Of a stretch of 64,000 bases of DNA, positions 40,288 through 51,847 are shown in pieces. The DNA lies in the NCBI GenBank assembly GCA_025201375.1, contig JAIWZP010000025.1:124001-188000 (forward strand), written 5' to 3'. Each line of letters opens with the position of its first letter. The first letter of the stretch is position 1. The translations under genes were made by a program, and so were the position numbers. The notes under the pieces are model-generated. The model did no database searches. It was not told where the DNA came from and saw only the letters and a list, made by a program, of their open reading frames with translations. The stretch comes from Gongronella butleri. Lineage: Eukaryota; Mucoromycota; Mucoromycetes; Mucorales; Cunninghamellaceae.

Positions 40288-41312
40288 TTATTTCAGATCG
40301 GCTTGACGAAACACGTGTGAGATGATGGTAATGATGCAATTCAGCTGGGCGACGTGAGCGCTGGAAGGCTCAAGTCGCGCACGGAGATCAATGGCCGTGC
40401 GACTTATACGGCGCATCAGAGATGTGTCATCGAATGTCAGCACAGGATCGATGTGCAGAAGTAATGCAAAGAGCCATGCGCACTAATGCAGAAAGAAAAA
40501 GAAAAGAAAAGGAAAGGAATGAGACGCGACGCGTCACAAAACGCGTTAAAAAAGAAGATTTCGCGATTTACCAGCGAGTCCCAGTGCTCGTGTGCCTTGT
40601 CCTCGACTAGCCAGCTGCGCATGTACATGATCAGCACCCATGTGTCCTTCTAAAAAAAATGATCGAAAGAACCCCAACGTCAAATGGGGAATAAACACGT
40701 CGATTTTCTCTCTTTGATGATTTTTACCTGCGAGAAATGGGCAACGTCGTCCATTGGCTGGTCCGCCGTGGGTTTTATGCACAGTTCGCGCCATTTTGCC
40801 TTTTGGGATACTGGCGGAAGACGCGATTTCTTGCTAGCGCGCTTCTTGTTGCTGTGAATCTGCGTATAAAAAAGGAAAAGCGCGCATATGAGAACGCGCT
40901 CTCGTTGCCCATTGACCTGTTGACGCGATTTTACCTTTTGGTGTAGCGTGCATGCCTCGGCAAAGAGCGATTGCCAAGCGGGATCAGGCAAAAGAGCCGG
41001 GTCCACAGCCTTGTCGGCGGCAAATTGGTAGCTCGCCGGTAGAGATTGCGCGGCCATGGTCTTTGGCGCCGGCGCCACCTTGGTTTCCGCGCACTTTTGG
41101 CTTTGTTCCCTAGAAAGAGTGTGTGAGCTTGCTTCTCTTTTAAGATGTTACAAAAGAAAAAAAAAAGTGGCTTACCGCACAAAAAGAAGGTAGTCCTCGC
41201 CTGTCAGAGGCACACCATTGACGAGTGTGGCTCGTTTCTTTGTAATTGGCAGCGCAGACTTGTTTTTGATATCGCCGTCGTCATCCTCGCTTCGTCGCCG
41301 GGCATGTTTCAT
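40288..41312 (-). CDS. GEMIN2: Gemin2-like protein (SMN complex, snRNP assembly)
   Basis: Five exons (41176-41312, 40935-41109, 40728-40859, 40572-40649, 40288-40482) give 238 residues. The Gemin2/SIP1 pattern is visible. It runs LPIT..(A)TLVNGVPLTGEDYLLFVREQS in the N-terminal half and then a Trp-bearing linker. The helical C-terminus reads TWVLIMYMRSWL, HWDSLCAWLFALLLHIDPVL, and ends NCIITIISHVFRQADL. Gemin2 binds SMN and the Sm-protein ring, helping snRNP assembly in the cytoplasm. The protein is close to metazoan length (about 280). The gene is compact, with all introns below 90 bp. Assignment rests on motif order; I could not run a profile search. Confidence 0.82.
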
Positions 41313-41758
41313 GAGGTAGAAAAAGAAAAGTAGCAAATGAGTGCGCTTTGAGCATTGACAGCGCCACCTTTTTGAAGCAAAAGCGGAGCCTCAAAGGGGA
41401 TTCTAAATTAGGAATGGTGACGCTGTTGCGGATAAACCGGCCCGGGAGGGGCCCCCTTGGAGCATTCTACTCAGCACTTCATTGTCAAGAAGTGTAAAAA
41501 GACACGAAAATAGGAAAAACAAGGCATTGCTTAAAAAAAAAAGAAGAAGAATATAGAAAACGAGATGCCAACGTATATGGAAAAAGCAGTAGGGGAGGGA
41601 TCGACGGCCAATGTCCAGGGCATTGTCACATGATCGTGCCATTTTTTTTTTCAAAATTAAAAAAAGGCCGCCCATCCGCGCTTTCTATTTCTCCCTTTTC
41701 CTTTTCCCTTGTTGCTTTTTATTATTTATTCTTGCTTTTTTGGCATACGATACCTCCT
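41313..41758. other. Divergent promoter region, Gemin2-like / CWH43
   Basis: 446 bp between two divergently transcribed genes. A T/C-rich leader precedes ATG 41759. No other feature seen. Confidence 0.5.
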
Positions 41759-43104
41759 ATGCCAGCCAAGCGACGGTCCTCTTCTGCAGGGAGGCGTGGT
41801 GTTGAGCCGGTCACCATAGCAAAGGTACGGAAAACGCGCTTTTTACACTTTTCTTCGTGAAAATTCGCGCCCTTTCTCACTTGTTTCTTGCGTTTCCACG
41901 TTGTTCTCAGGTGCCGGCAAAGCTCATCAGCTACTCCCACACGGCGTTTGCATATAGTAAGACGGGCGGAAAAAAAGAGGCTAAAGGGAGACCAATTGAG
42001 CGCTGATGCTTGTTTTCAAGGCGCCTTTTTGCTGGCTCTTGCTGCTGGCTGCTACACGCACTATTACAAAATCGTGCAAAACGAGTATTATGGCTATCCC
42101 GATGTAAGTACGCGCTCCATTGGCAATGAAAATGGATCAATTGACCCGTTTTTTGTATTTTATTAGGAATGGTGCGTGCGCAAAAAAAAAAAAAAGGGAG
42201 AAACAAATGACGACGCGCGTTTGGACTGCCGCTCGAGGTGACTAACCTCATTTTCATTTCATTTCATTTCGCCCCAAAAGGTTCCCAAGTGTCAGTGCGA
42301 CGACCGGCGATCGATACCCGGCGCGTGCAATTTTTCAGATTTTTATCGCGTTGACGTCGGGTCCTCGATTTGCGCTTGTGTTGTTGTGGTATTTTTACAC
42401 GACGCGGTCTGCGCGATCGTGCTCCCTTGGCCTTGGCAAGTTTTTGCTTGGTGTTGGCTTGCTGCGCACGTTGTCGTGCGGTGGATGGACGTACATCACG
42501 AGCACCGACGACCATATGGCGCATGACGTGGCCATGGTGATCTACCTGGTGTGCACGCTCCCCTGGCAGTTGGGCGTGCTGTACACGACGCCCGCAAAAG
42601 TGCCTGCCGCACGCAAATGGCGACGTGTCTTCACCGGCGCGTTCTTTGGCTCGCTGCCGCCTATGATCTACTACTTTATCCAGCACAAGGTCCACCGCGT
42701 TGCGGGCGCGTACACCAATTATGCCTTTTTCGAGTGGTCGCTCATCCTGTACGATGTTGCCTTTGATGCCGTCACAGCCATTGACTTTCAAACCTTTGAA
42801 TTGAACATTGTCGACCATTCTGGAGCTGGCACTGACTTTTCCGCCGAAGGGTAAGCAAAAAAAAAAAAAAAAGGGGGGGGGGAGCATGGCCATATCACGC
42901 GTTGGTAAGGCTGTACAAACGCGAATCTCACTATTTTTTTTTGTTTTCATTTTTTTCAATTTTTCCTGTTTTTCTCTTTCACTTTTTTTTTTTTTTATTA
43001 AGAGCCGCAACGGTGCCTGGGTAAGCTGTCGTCTCCTTGCTCTGTCCCTCTCTGCATTTTCATTGTGATCTGATGTTGTTGTGGCCCCATTTTTTTCTTT
43101 TTTT

Positions 43105-43152
<48 letters not shown>

Positions 43153-45557
43153 TCCAGTCACGCTCAAGACACGATCTCGCCGTCGGCTCTGCACTTGCTC
43201 ACGCTTGCACGTGGCTTTATTACCGAGACATACCTTGGTAAGGTCCCTGGCGCGCTATTTTCGAGGCATTGGCAAGAAAATTGACCATTTTTCTATTTAG
43301 CGTACGTGTCGTGGTCGATGTGGACGTCACTTGCACTGTTGATCTGGTACTTTCCACTGTGGCACATGGGTCTGTCTGGATTTGAGGCGTTTTTGTTCAT
43401 CACGCAGGCGCCCATGGTGCTTGGGATTGCTCCTTTGCGCCGTGTGATGGCTCGTTACCGCGGATTCTTCCATTTGTTGTCGCTGATGGGCGTGGCCGCG
43501 TATTTGAAGCAAGATCCCGTGTGGCGACTCAGTCTGACGGCCATTGGGCTGGGCATTAGCATGACGACGTGGGCAGCGACATGGTACGAGCAGCGTGCAC
43601 AAGGGGCAGCGCAAGAACGATCGATTTTGATCTGGGGACTCGGGCTGTTGGTCCATTGCACGATGAAAATGGCATGGTTCTCGGAGAACCCGATCTGGCC
43701 CATCATGCACAGCGCCAATGGTGGCATCAATGCCATTGGCATTACGTTGGGCGTGTTTGCGTCCATTGACGTGCTTGTGCGCGATCTTGCGGCGCCCATT
43801 GTGCACAAGGAAGACGACAAGAAGAAAAAGATAAAGACGGCTGCGAATGGCCACTTTTTCTCGGCGGCCGCTGGCTTTGGCGCGCTTGCATTTGCATTGC
43901 ATTCGATTTACACGGATTCCAGCACGATTATGCGCTGGTCTGTGGACGGATACCCGAGCTACGGCCCGGAACCCGTTCCCTGGGGTGTGGTGACCATTGC
44001 TGCTCTTGCCCTTGGCCTGTGGCTGTCTGCCAAACGCGAATTGGTCCTCAGTGTGCCTTGGTACGCGCTTGGTTGCGCCGGTTGTGCCGCTTTCTATTGC
44101 TTTGGCGGCTGGCCGGCTTACTATGGCGGCCTCGTCCTCGGCACCGTCCTCATGTCCGTCACACCGGCCCTTGTGCGCGCCGCCACGCTGCACGGCGCCT
44201 TTAAAACCATGGCATCCGCGTATTTCATGTATAATTTGCTCTGCCTCGCCCACGTTTGGACGGTCGCGTACGAATTCGTGCCCGGCGGCGAGTATCTGCG
44301 CGAGCGCACCTATCTGGTGCTCATTGCCATGATGGCCATGATTGGTGCAGGCGTTGCCAATGCTCGCCCCCAGCAGGACAAGGTGACCCAGATCCATGTC
44401 CTCAAGGAAGCACGCTACCTCACTCGCCTCTCGCTCCTTGCCATTGTCGCCGTGTCCGCCCTCGTTGCAGCCAAGCGATGCATCTCACGCAAGACCCCTG
44501 TTCCTTACACAACCTCAGAAAAGTCATTTACCGCTGGTATCTGGACAATCCACTTTGCCCTCGATGACGATATGTGGGCAAGCGAGATCCGCATGCGCGA
44601 TGCTATCCGTGACTTGGAGTTGGACGTCGTTGGTACGTGAAAAAAAAAATGAACAAAATTGAAAAATGGCGTTTATTTTTTCTCATCTTTTCTCGGTTTT
44701 TTTCTCTATTTTTCCAAAGGTCTCCTCGAGTCGGACACGCAGCGCATCATCATGGGCAACCGCGACTGGGCTCAATTCATTGCCGAGGATCTTGGCTACT
44801 ATGTTGACTATGTAAGTATCACAAACAATCAAGGGATCGAGCAAAAAAAAAAAAATCTGCACAGACTGCGGTGCGGTGATGAATTGAAAGAGAGGGGCCG
44901 TGTGTCTGACCCCTCGCCACCCCCTTTTTTTTTCTGCACTAGGGCCCATCGACGCTGAAACACACGTGGGGCTGCCTGATGTTGTCCAAGTTCCCTATTG
45001 TCAAATCGACGCATCACTTGCTCCCATCGCCCGTGGGCGAACTTGCATGCGCAATTCATGCGACGCTCGATGTGTATGGGCAAGAGGTGGACTTTATTGT
45101 GAGCCACAATGGCCAGGAGGAGAATCCGGTCGATCGCGAGATGCAAACGACGGAATTGGCACGCATCATGCGCACGAGCCCCAATCCGTTTGTGTTTTTG
45201 GGCTATGTCGTGACAAAGCCGCAATTCCGACCCAATTACTACATCCTGTTCGACGACGGCGACATGAACGATATCGATCCCACCGATTGGGATCGCTGGT
45301 GCGAGTACATTGGCTTCCGCGGCCTGCGCCGCATCGGCTACGCGCGTGTGAGCCACGGACGCATCACCGACACGGAAATCCAGACAGGCAAGTTCCAAAT
45401 CGTTGACAACCCGCGCGACTATTGGAAGGCTTCGTATGACCGCGTCCCAGAATCCGCCGTCGCGCCTGCGCTCCGCTATCCGCAAATGTTCTACGGCCAA
45501 GGCGTGCGTGGCCACCGCTATCACGTGTTCAATGAGCCTAGGTATTTTGCTCAATAG
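41759..45557 (+). CDS. CWH43: CWH43: GPI-anchor lipid remodelling protein (PGAP2-like plus EEP-like domain)
   Basis: Ten exons: 41759-41824, 41911-41956, 42021-42103, 42167-42171, 42281-42850, 43003-43020, 43158-43237, 43301-44632, 44720-44811, 44943-45557; 968 residues. The N-terminal part is the FRAG1/PGAP2-like membrane domain ([21 protein letters not shown]). The middle part has about ten more membrane segments. The C-terminal 280 residues form the endonuclease/exonuclease/phosphatase-like domain of Cwh43: DVVGLLESDTQRIIMGNRDW, LGYYVDYGPS, HTWGCLMLSKFPI and IVSHNGQEEN. In yeast Cwh43 replaces GPI-anchor diacylglycerol with ceramide in the ER/Golgi. Exon 4 is only 5 nt (GAATG), needed to make the conserved EWFPSVSA. 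Exon 6 (18 nt) is optional in frame; skipping it gives the same downstream protein. Confidence 0.95.
43108..43149 (+). repeat. 42-nt poly-T tract inside a CWH43 intron
   Basis: An uninterrupted T run shortly before the acceptor at 43157. T tracts before acceptors are usual in this genome, but this one is much longer than most. Confidence 0.8.
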
Positions 45558-45626
45558 CCAATTTTCTAATAATAAAAATAAAAAAAAGAGTGCCGTAGAT
45601 GGATCACTGGCACACCTGTTTTTTCG

Positions 45627-45698
<72 letters not shown>

Positions 45699-46021
45699 CT
45701 TTCATTGTTGATGTTTTGCGCATTGCCGTCTTTGGTAGTGCCGCGATTTCCAAATCAATGATCATCGGCGAGCCTGGTCGACGCTTGGCTGCCCCCAATT
45801 CCTGCCACAGGGACCTTTTCGTGACACGTTCCCCCCTGTTTTTTTCACTTTTTTTTTCTTTTCTTTCTGACAGTGCCCTTTTTATCTCGGCAAAGGATCA
45901 GCTGGTCCGAGATATTATAAAGACAAGACGAGGGCGCAAAGGTTTCTATTTTTTTTTCATCTTTCTTTCCCAATTTTCCCATTTCCCCCTGAATTTTGCC
46001 ATTTTCTTTTTTTCATTCATC
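45558..46021. other. Spacer with poly-T tract and TATA-like site
   Basis: 464 bp. Apart from the T run it has ATATTATAAAGACA near 45910, about 110 bp before the next ATG, which may be a TATA element. No gene seen. Confidence 0.5.
45628..45696 (+). repeat. 69-nt poly-T tract
   Basis: Uninterrupted run of 69 T between the CWH43 stop and the next gene, starting about 70 bp after the stop. It is followed directly by AGCTTTCATTG. It could be the trace of a retroposed poly(A) tail in minus orientation or an assembly-sensitive homopolymer; I see no adjacent retrogene. Confidence 0.8.
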
Positions 46022-47383
46022 ATGCTACCTGTTGAAGACGCCGTCACTTATTTCACTCTGTCACGCCATCCAAAGAATCGTAGCCTTGTTGACATCAAGA
46101 ACAAGAGCACAGGCGACCTTTGCTACATTAAAATCAGGCATAGACTGGCCAATTTCTATGCATTGTCGCTCGTCAACCCAAGTAAAGAGAACAAAAAAAA
46201 GAAAAAAGAAGGTCAGTGCCTGATCACGCTACCCCCTCCTTCCTTCTCTATTAATAGAAACCTTTGAAGTGCAAGCCGAGACACAAGTGAAAGGAGCCAA
46301 TGCGCGTGTCAAGCCAATCACTCTCCAGGGCTATAAGCAGGCCATCATTCTAAAGGATACATCCGTCTTTGGGTTTGAATGGTCCTTTGAGTGGGAAAAG
46401 CAGAAATTCAAATGGTAAGAACGAGCATGGCAATGCAGGGGCATCGAATAAAAGAAGGAAAAAAAAAAAAAGCAAAGCATGACAATTCTGCATTTTTTTT
46501 CTCTTTTAGGGTACGCGAGAGCCCCATGCGCCCTGGATTCGAATGTCGTGCTATTTATGGGCGTGGCAATGACGTGTGCATTGCTCAGTACCTGCCACGA
46601 GGCGTGAAAAACGAATATTTTGGCTTGGTATCGGTGTTGGACTACAATGTGCGCCGCATCGCGGTCTCTGACGAGGCTGCGCTGGAATTGTTGCTTGTGA
46701 CGTCGCTGATGACGATTCTTGACAAGGCGGATGACCCGCGGTGGCGTAAGGAGATCCAGGGCAGCATGTTTTTGGCCCCGGACGAGGTGCCTGGCGTGCA
46801 GCCATTTGCTGACGACGACCAGTCGCACGACAACCATGACGATGCCGGCGGCAAGCAAAAGCAATGGCAGCGCAAGCAAAAGACGGAGCGCGACATTGAG
46901 CATCGGTTGCATTGGATGCTGGAAAAGGATGTGCGCCGATCTCAAAAGCAGGTGCACAAGCAAACCGCCGAGGTCATCCAATCGCAGCAATCTAGTCCGA
47001 TTGGGTCGCCGCGCGCGTCGCCGCTGCCTTCGCCCACAGCAAGTACCCATGATCTGTCACGCCTGTCGCAACAACAGCAGCAATTGGAACATTTGCGTCA
47101 CATGTTGTCAAAGATGAAACACTCAAACGATGCCTCCGCTACCCTGCCCCCTTCGTTTGTGCAACAGGAACGCACGCTCCCTCACCCTCCACCACTCGCG
47201 TCCTTGTGGGGGCATGAAAGCGACGATGACGACGGCCAAAATCAACATTGTCACACCTTGCACGAGCGCCCTGTCCAGCGGCGCATGTCCTCCACCGATT
47301 ACATGCCCTCCCACATCAACAACATCAACAACCGCTACTCTGTGCAACTCCCACCACGCCCGCAATGCTTCCCACAGCGCTAA
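46022..47383 (+). CDS. Hypothetical protein, possible tubby C-terminal-like domain
   Basis: Three exons (46022-46181, 46258-46414, 46510-47383) give 396 residues. The first 200 residues look like a compact beta-rich domain: TYFTLSRHPKNRSLVDI, FGFEWSFEWEKQKFKWVRES and PGFECRAIYGRGNDVCIAQY. The FEWE...F.W.RES...FEC.........A.Y pattern resembles tubby C-terminal-like/LURP-one proteins that are frequent in Mucoromycota, but I hold this as inference. The C-terminal half is polar, with a charged coiled-coil-like stretch (KQKQWQRKQKTERDIEHRLHW), SPIGSPRASPLPSPTAS and Gln-rich sequence. Function unknown. Confidence 0.82.
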
Positions 47384-47516
47384 AAAAAAAAAAAAGAAAA
47401 AAAATGGAAAACAGAAAAAAAAAAAGTTCGCGGCCCCCCTCTCTCGCTGATACCCCCTCTTCTTCTTTTCACGGCCCCATGATCCTGGCCACATTCGTAC
47501 CCAATCTTGTGGAATC

Positions 47517-47522
47517 AATAAA
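47517..47522 (+). terminator. Poly(A) signal, hypothetical gene
   Basis: AATAAA about 135 bp after the stop codon, just before the end of the converging ERT1-like gene. Confidence 0.4.
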
Positions 47523-47664
47523 AAAAAAAGTATTTATTTTTTCTCAAAAGTCGTGTTTCATGGCGAAAAAGGCTATTTACAAAAAGTGGGCGGCGGGGGG
47601 CAAGTCTAAGGAAAAAAGGAAGGCATGGAGGAATGGGAGGAAAAAAGCGGCGTCTATCAAAGGG

Positions 47665-49836
47665 CTAGCTAAGGATGGGCAGAAACTATGAAAGAAAAAA
47701 GAGTGAGAATCGCGTATTTCGCGCGTCTTGGCCGCGTCAAAGCGCGTCAAAGCGCGTCGTTTTGTCTTTTTGGATTGCTTACGTTGCCGACAATGACGCT
47801 GGGAAGGTCAAAGATGTCGCGCTTGATCGTGAAGCAAAAAGTGCACGGCACGACGCGCTTGGCTGGGCTCACGAGAATACACGAGCTATAAACGGCCGAA
47901 TCCGTATTGTCAAACGCGTGCACCGCATATTGCTCCCAATATTCAATCGCAGACGAGTTGCTCATGAGCTATAGATATTAAAAAAAAAATCAGCACGGAT
48001 GCCGTGAAATCGCGTGTCTTTGGCGTTTACCTCGTAAATGTAAGTCTTTTTGTTGAGCAGCGAGTCTTTTGACCATTGTGTGAGCAGCGAGAACTCCTTG
48101 CCAACGAGGACAATCTCACCGGTGCGGCGCCACACGACGGTGGGCGTGCCCGAGTACGTGATCAACTTCTCGTACTCAAGCAGCGTGCGCTGCACGCATT
48201 TCTCGGTGAAAATAAGGTCATCTGTCGTGAGATTCATCATGGACGCAAGCACCGACGGCCGGAAAAGCGCTAGCGCGCGGCTGATGCGCATCAATTCCTC
48301 GCGGCCCATGCTAAAATGAAGAAAAAGAAGAAAAAAAAAGGTCAAATCCATTGCCAAAGGACGACGCGTCGGCCAAAAAAGGCAATGGCCGCGGCTAGCT
48401 TACTTTTGGCGCACATAATTGATCAGATAGTGGTAGCCGTCCGCATAGCTAAAGGGATGTTTGACATTGGTGTAAATCGTTGTTGGCGTGATGACCTGGT
48501 TTCGGCGCTTAACGGAGGGGCCCGTGGACATTGTAATGGGACTGGCCACCTTGGCAACCACGGCACCATCGCCAAACGCAGACATGGTCGACATGCCCGA
48601 GGACGACAACTGCATGGACCCGCCCAATGCCGATGACGCGATCGAATTCGGGTTATTGCTGCTTGTCGTGTCGTCTGCCGCCGCCACGGTCGACGGCGTC
48701 GATGATGACGATGGTGCGGCCGATGACGGAGCCACAGGGATCGCAGGAATGGCGCCGGCGGCGGCCAATGGCGCGGGTTGTTGCAAAAGAGGCGCTGGCG
48801 ACCCTGCCGCGGCTGCCGCGGCGGCAACGGCGGCCACCGTGGGCGATAAATAACCACCTGTGAGTGACGCTGCAGCGTTCGCTGCCGGGGGAGTCGAAGC
48901 GCCGGCGCCAGGCGGGGTCGTTGCCCACATGGCATTGGGCGCAAATGGCGACTCTTGCATAGGCAGTGCCGGTGGCGTCGACGCGCCCTGCGAAGACACC
49001 CCCAACATGTTGGACAAAATCGAGTACTCGAGGTTCGTCGCAGACGATCCAAAACCATAGTCCAACGACATCAAAGGATTGTTCTCCATTATAGGTGTGG
49101 CTAAAATGACAGAAAAAAAAAAACATGAGAAACGCGTCTTTTTTTACCCTTTTTTCATTTCCGCCCAAATGTGGGTGTGCAGCATTTCCCCCCTCTCCTT
49201 TTTCGGTTCATATCCAATTGGCCGTGGTTTGTTCTGTCGCTCTACTATTCCTCTTTTTCCACCTTAATCAGCTAAAATGGATGACTTACATTGCATTGTA
49301 TTAAATGTAGTCATGGGATCGGCGTAGGGTGGCGTCTTGTACGTTTGTGGCTGCGATTGAGGCGTCTGGGAGAACGGCGGCGTCACTTGGGATTCTATAA
49401 AACAATGCGACAAACGCGAATTAAGACTTTTTTTTCTTTTTTTGCAAATTCATCGATTCTCTCGCCTTACCATCGACGTCCTGTAGGTATTTTGCTTTCT
49501 TGCGGGTGCCATCCGTGCATGTGTTGGCCAATCCTCGCTTGGTACAGCGCTGGCAAGGTCGAGCTACATACAGAAAATAAAAAAAAAGCATAAATCGCCA
49601 TTTCGTCCGCATCAAACACCTGTGTTGCCGTCTCCAATGGCTTTCTACGGTCGCTTACCGTCATCGCACGTCAGGTGTGCCTATCAAGAAAAGAAGAAAC
49701 AGTCAAACATGAGCAGCCGCAAGGATGAACGTTAAAAAACACTCAAAATCTTTACTTTTTGACAGTGAATACAGGCTCTGGCCGCTTTTTTCTTGCGCAC
49801 AGTGGGTTTAGGGGTCTGCTTGGTATCGGAGCTCAT
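47665..49836 (-). CDS. ERT1/AcuK-type Zn2Cys6 transcription factor with PAS domain
   Basis: Eight exons (49756-49836, 49659-49680, 49471-49563, 49290-49394, 48404-49100, 48031-48310, 47783-47968, 47665-47685) give 494 residues. The zinc cluster [28 protein letters not shown] (bars mark introns) is split over three exons, one of 22 nt. The conserved C-terminal half includes [19 protein letters not shown], a PAS-like [20 protein letters not shown] and the end [19 protein letters not shown]. The last 7 codons come from a 21-nt final exon. Ert1, AcuK/AcuM and Rds2 activate gluconeogenic genes on non-fermentable carbon. The 230-residue linker is Ala/Ser/Pro-rich. The protein is shorter than most Dikarya relatives but contains every core block. 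Confidence 0.93.
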
Positions 49837-50005
49837 GACGATAGGGGTGGCATTGAAATGGACGACGACGAGGGGCTATAGACAATAAAGACGGGTCTTG
49901 CAAGAAGAAGAAAAGCGAAAAATGGGGTATGAAATTGCTGATTTTTCAGCTTTATTTTTTTGCACGGCCGACGCCGGACTGTCAAATTTATCTGGCAGAT
50001 CATCA

Positions 50006-51610
50006 TCAATTCCCAACTTGTGCAATGGTTTGGAACAGGTTTTGCATCTCGTACAAACCGATCTTGGCTAAAAACAGAGGAAAAAAAAAAAAAACCGTCA
50101 TCAGAGCGCGTCTTTGACATGCCATGCAGACAGGGAGGCGGGGAGGAGTGCTTACCAATGGGAAGAGGCATGTTCATCACGGAACGAATGGTTTGCTCCA
50201 CTTGCGCGATTTTGTTGCCCTGAAAAAAGCTCAAGATCAACAGCGGCAGATCTGATTCACGCCGCTTTAATAGCTCCGCCAGCAGCAGCCTGAGTCGCGC
50301 CTGAGTCAAGTCATCATTAAAGTTTGTGAGCGGTGAACAGTATCATTTCGCGTTTTTTTTTCTTTTTTTTTTTACCTGTTTGATCATTTGTTCGGTCACC
50401 AACACAAGACAAAGACCAAAGTCCAGCAGTCTGGAAGGAAGAAAAAAATGGAGAAGAGGATGAATTAAGTGTTGCACGAGGTGCATTGATGGAGCTTACG
50501 CCTTGGATGGCGGGTTTTGTAGCAGGTCGAGGCATTGCTGGATGTCCTTGTCATTGAGTTTGACGCCAAAGAAGCAAATCATGCCGACGATGGCGCGGTA
50601 GGAGAGCGCGAGACGCGGTGCGTTGCCATTGGCACGCTGGACATCGAGGAAGAGCGCATCCTTGATTTGCTGGAAGAGCACGGCATTGGCGGGGCCCTGC
50701 GCCAGGAACCAGTTGGGCTGCGCGTCAAACACGCCGGTCAAGTACTCGGCATAGTCGTCGGCGCAATAGGCTGCCGTCATGCGCGTGATCAGACCAGGAA
50801 GAACGCGCTGACGCGTCAGTTCGTATCGTATCCGCGGCGCCTGCTCAGGCTGTTCCTCAATCATGGCAAAAATCATATCGCTATCATACAACCGCCATCC
50901 CGTGAGTCCAAAAATCGTCTCGGTGGCTTTTCATTGCACATTTACCTCAGATGGATCGTGAGTTTGGTGGAAAGAAACGGAAGCGCCTGCAAAAGATACC
51001 CAAGATACTACAAATCGAGCGAAAATGAGCCAGCCGTGGCCCAATTGGCGAAACGCCCGTGGTCTTACCGTGTCGAATTCAAGGGGCGACGCGCGAATGA
51101 GGCGCCGGGCAAGATCGTTTCGTGTGCGTATAAAGATGAACGCGTGAAGAATGCATTGACACGCGTCACGCGCCCCCGAGATCTCGCGCTCCAATTCGTC
51201 AAAGCAATCTACCGCGCGGCCAATGTCGTGCTCGTGCTGCTGGACATCCGCTTCGTTGCTCAATACGCGGCAAGCACTTCGAAGCCCTTGTTCGATCTTG
51301 TCGTTTTGCCCGCTAAAATGCCGCACCACGCTGTAAAGTCGCCAGTGGTCGACGAGTATGAGACTATTATATGAAAAACAAGAAAGAGATGGTCAGCGCT
51401 GGCACCAAGAGCAGGCAAAGAGCGCACCTACAAGAAGGAATTGCTTTGGTTTTGCAAAAATTGAGCCTAAAAAGCAAGAAAAATAAGCAAATACACGCAG
51501 ACAGCCCGGTCTTGCACACTCACCTCGGCTCCCTCTTCGCCGATCTTGTCGTGCGTCTGTCTGTATTCGCGGTACAAGCTCCTTGCCTCGTGGTACACCG
51601 TGTCGTTCAT
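50006..51610 (-). CDS. INTS2: Integrator complex subunit 2-like protein, short form
   Basis: Eight exons (51524-51610, 51432-51466, 51069-51363, 50946-50986, 50500-50880, 50376-50430, 50156-50300, 50006-50067) give 366 residues. Blocks resembling INTS2 occur in the right order: RYELTRQRVLPGLITRM, YLTGVFDAQPNWF, ALSYRAIVGMICFFGVKLND, LLDFGLCLVLVTEQM, LPLLILSFFQGNKIAQVEQT and IGLYEMQNLFQTIAQ. Integrator cleaves nascent RNA at snRNA and paused genes in animals. The animal subunit is about 1200 residues, so only its N-terminal-middle part is represented; the frame ends at TGA 50006 and the next gene follows after 170 bp. Either fungal INTS2 is short here or the 3' half was lost. The similarity is by eye and not proven; a generic helical-repeat protein is the alternative. 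Confidence 0.6.
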
Positions 51611-51847
51611 GGCGTCGCGAGGGGAAAAAAAAAAAAAGGAAACAAGAGCGAAAAACAGGTCAATTCGGTCTTTCAATGCGAGGTCCCCTATTTATCCATG
51701 TCGCGCGCAGCCGAACCATGCTGTAATTGCATAATGCAAATGATTTTTACGTTATTTTTTATTTGTAGATTGGTAAAAAAGGACAACGCAAAGTATTTTT
51801 TTGCGTGCACAAACGAGACCAGCGTCGTTAAAGGAAAGGAGAGTAAT

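Noticed and set aside
43327..44397. Minus-strand open frame opposite CWH43
   Set aside because: Antisense of the conserved membrane region of CWH43; no family features.
45697..45830. An extra exon after the 69-nt T tract, because it is preceded by AG
   Set aside because: CWH43 already ends with its conserved PRYF terminus at 45557, and no donor or homologous sequence supports another exon.
50881..50945. Start of INTS2-like exon 5 at WRLYDSDMIF (upstream of 50880)
   Set aside because: Reading from there breaks the phase with the preceding exon; the acceptor at 50881-50882 keeps the frame and yields TIHLSDMIFAM.
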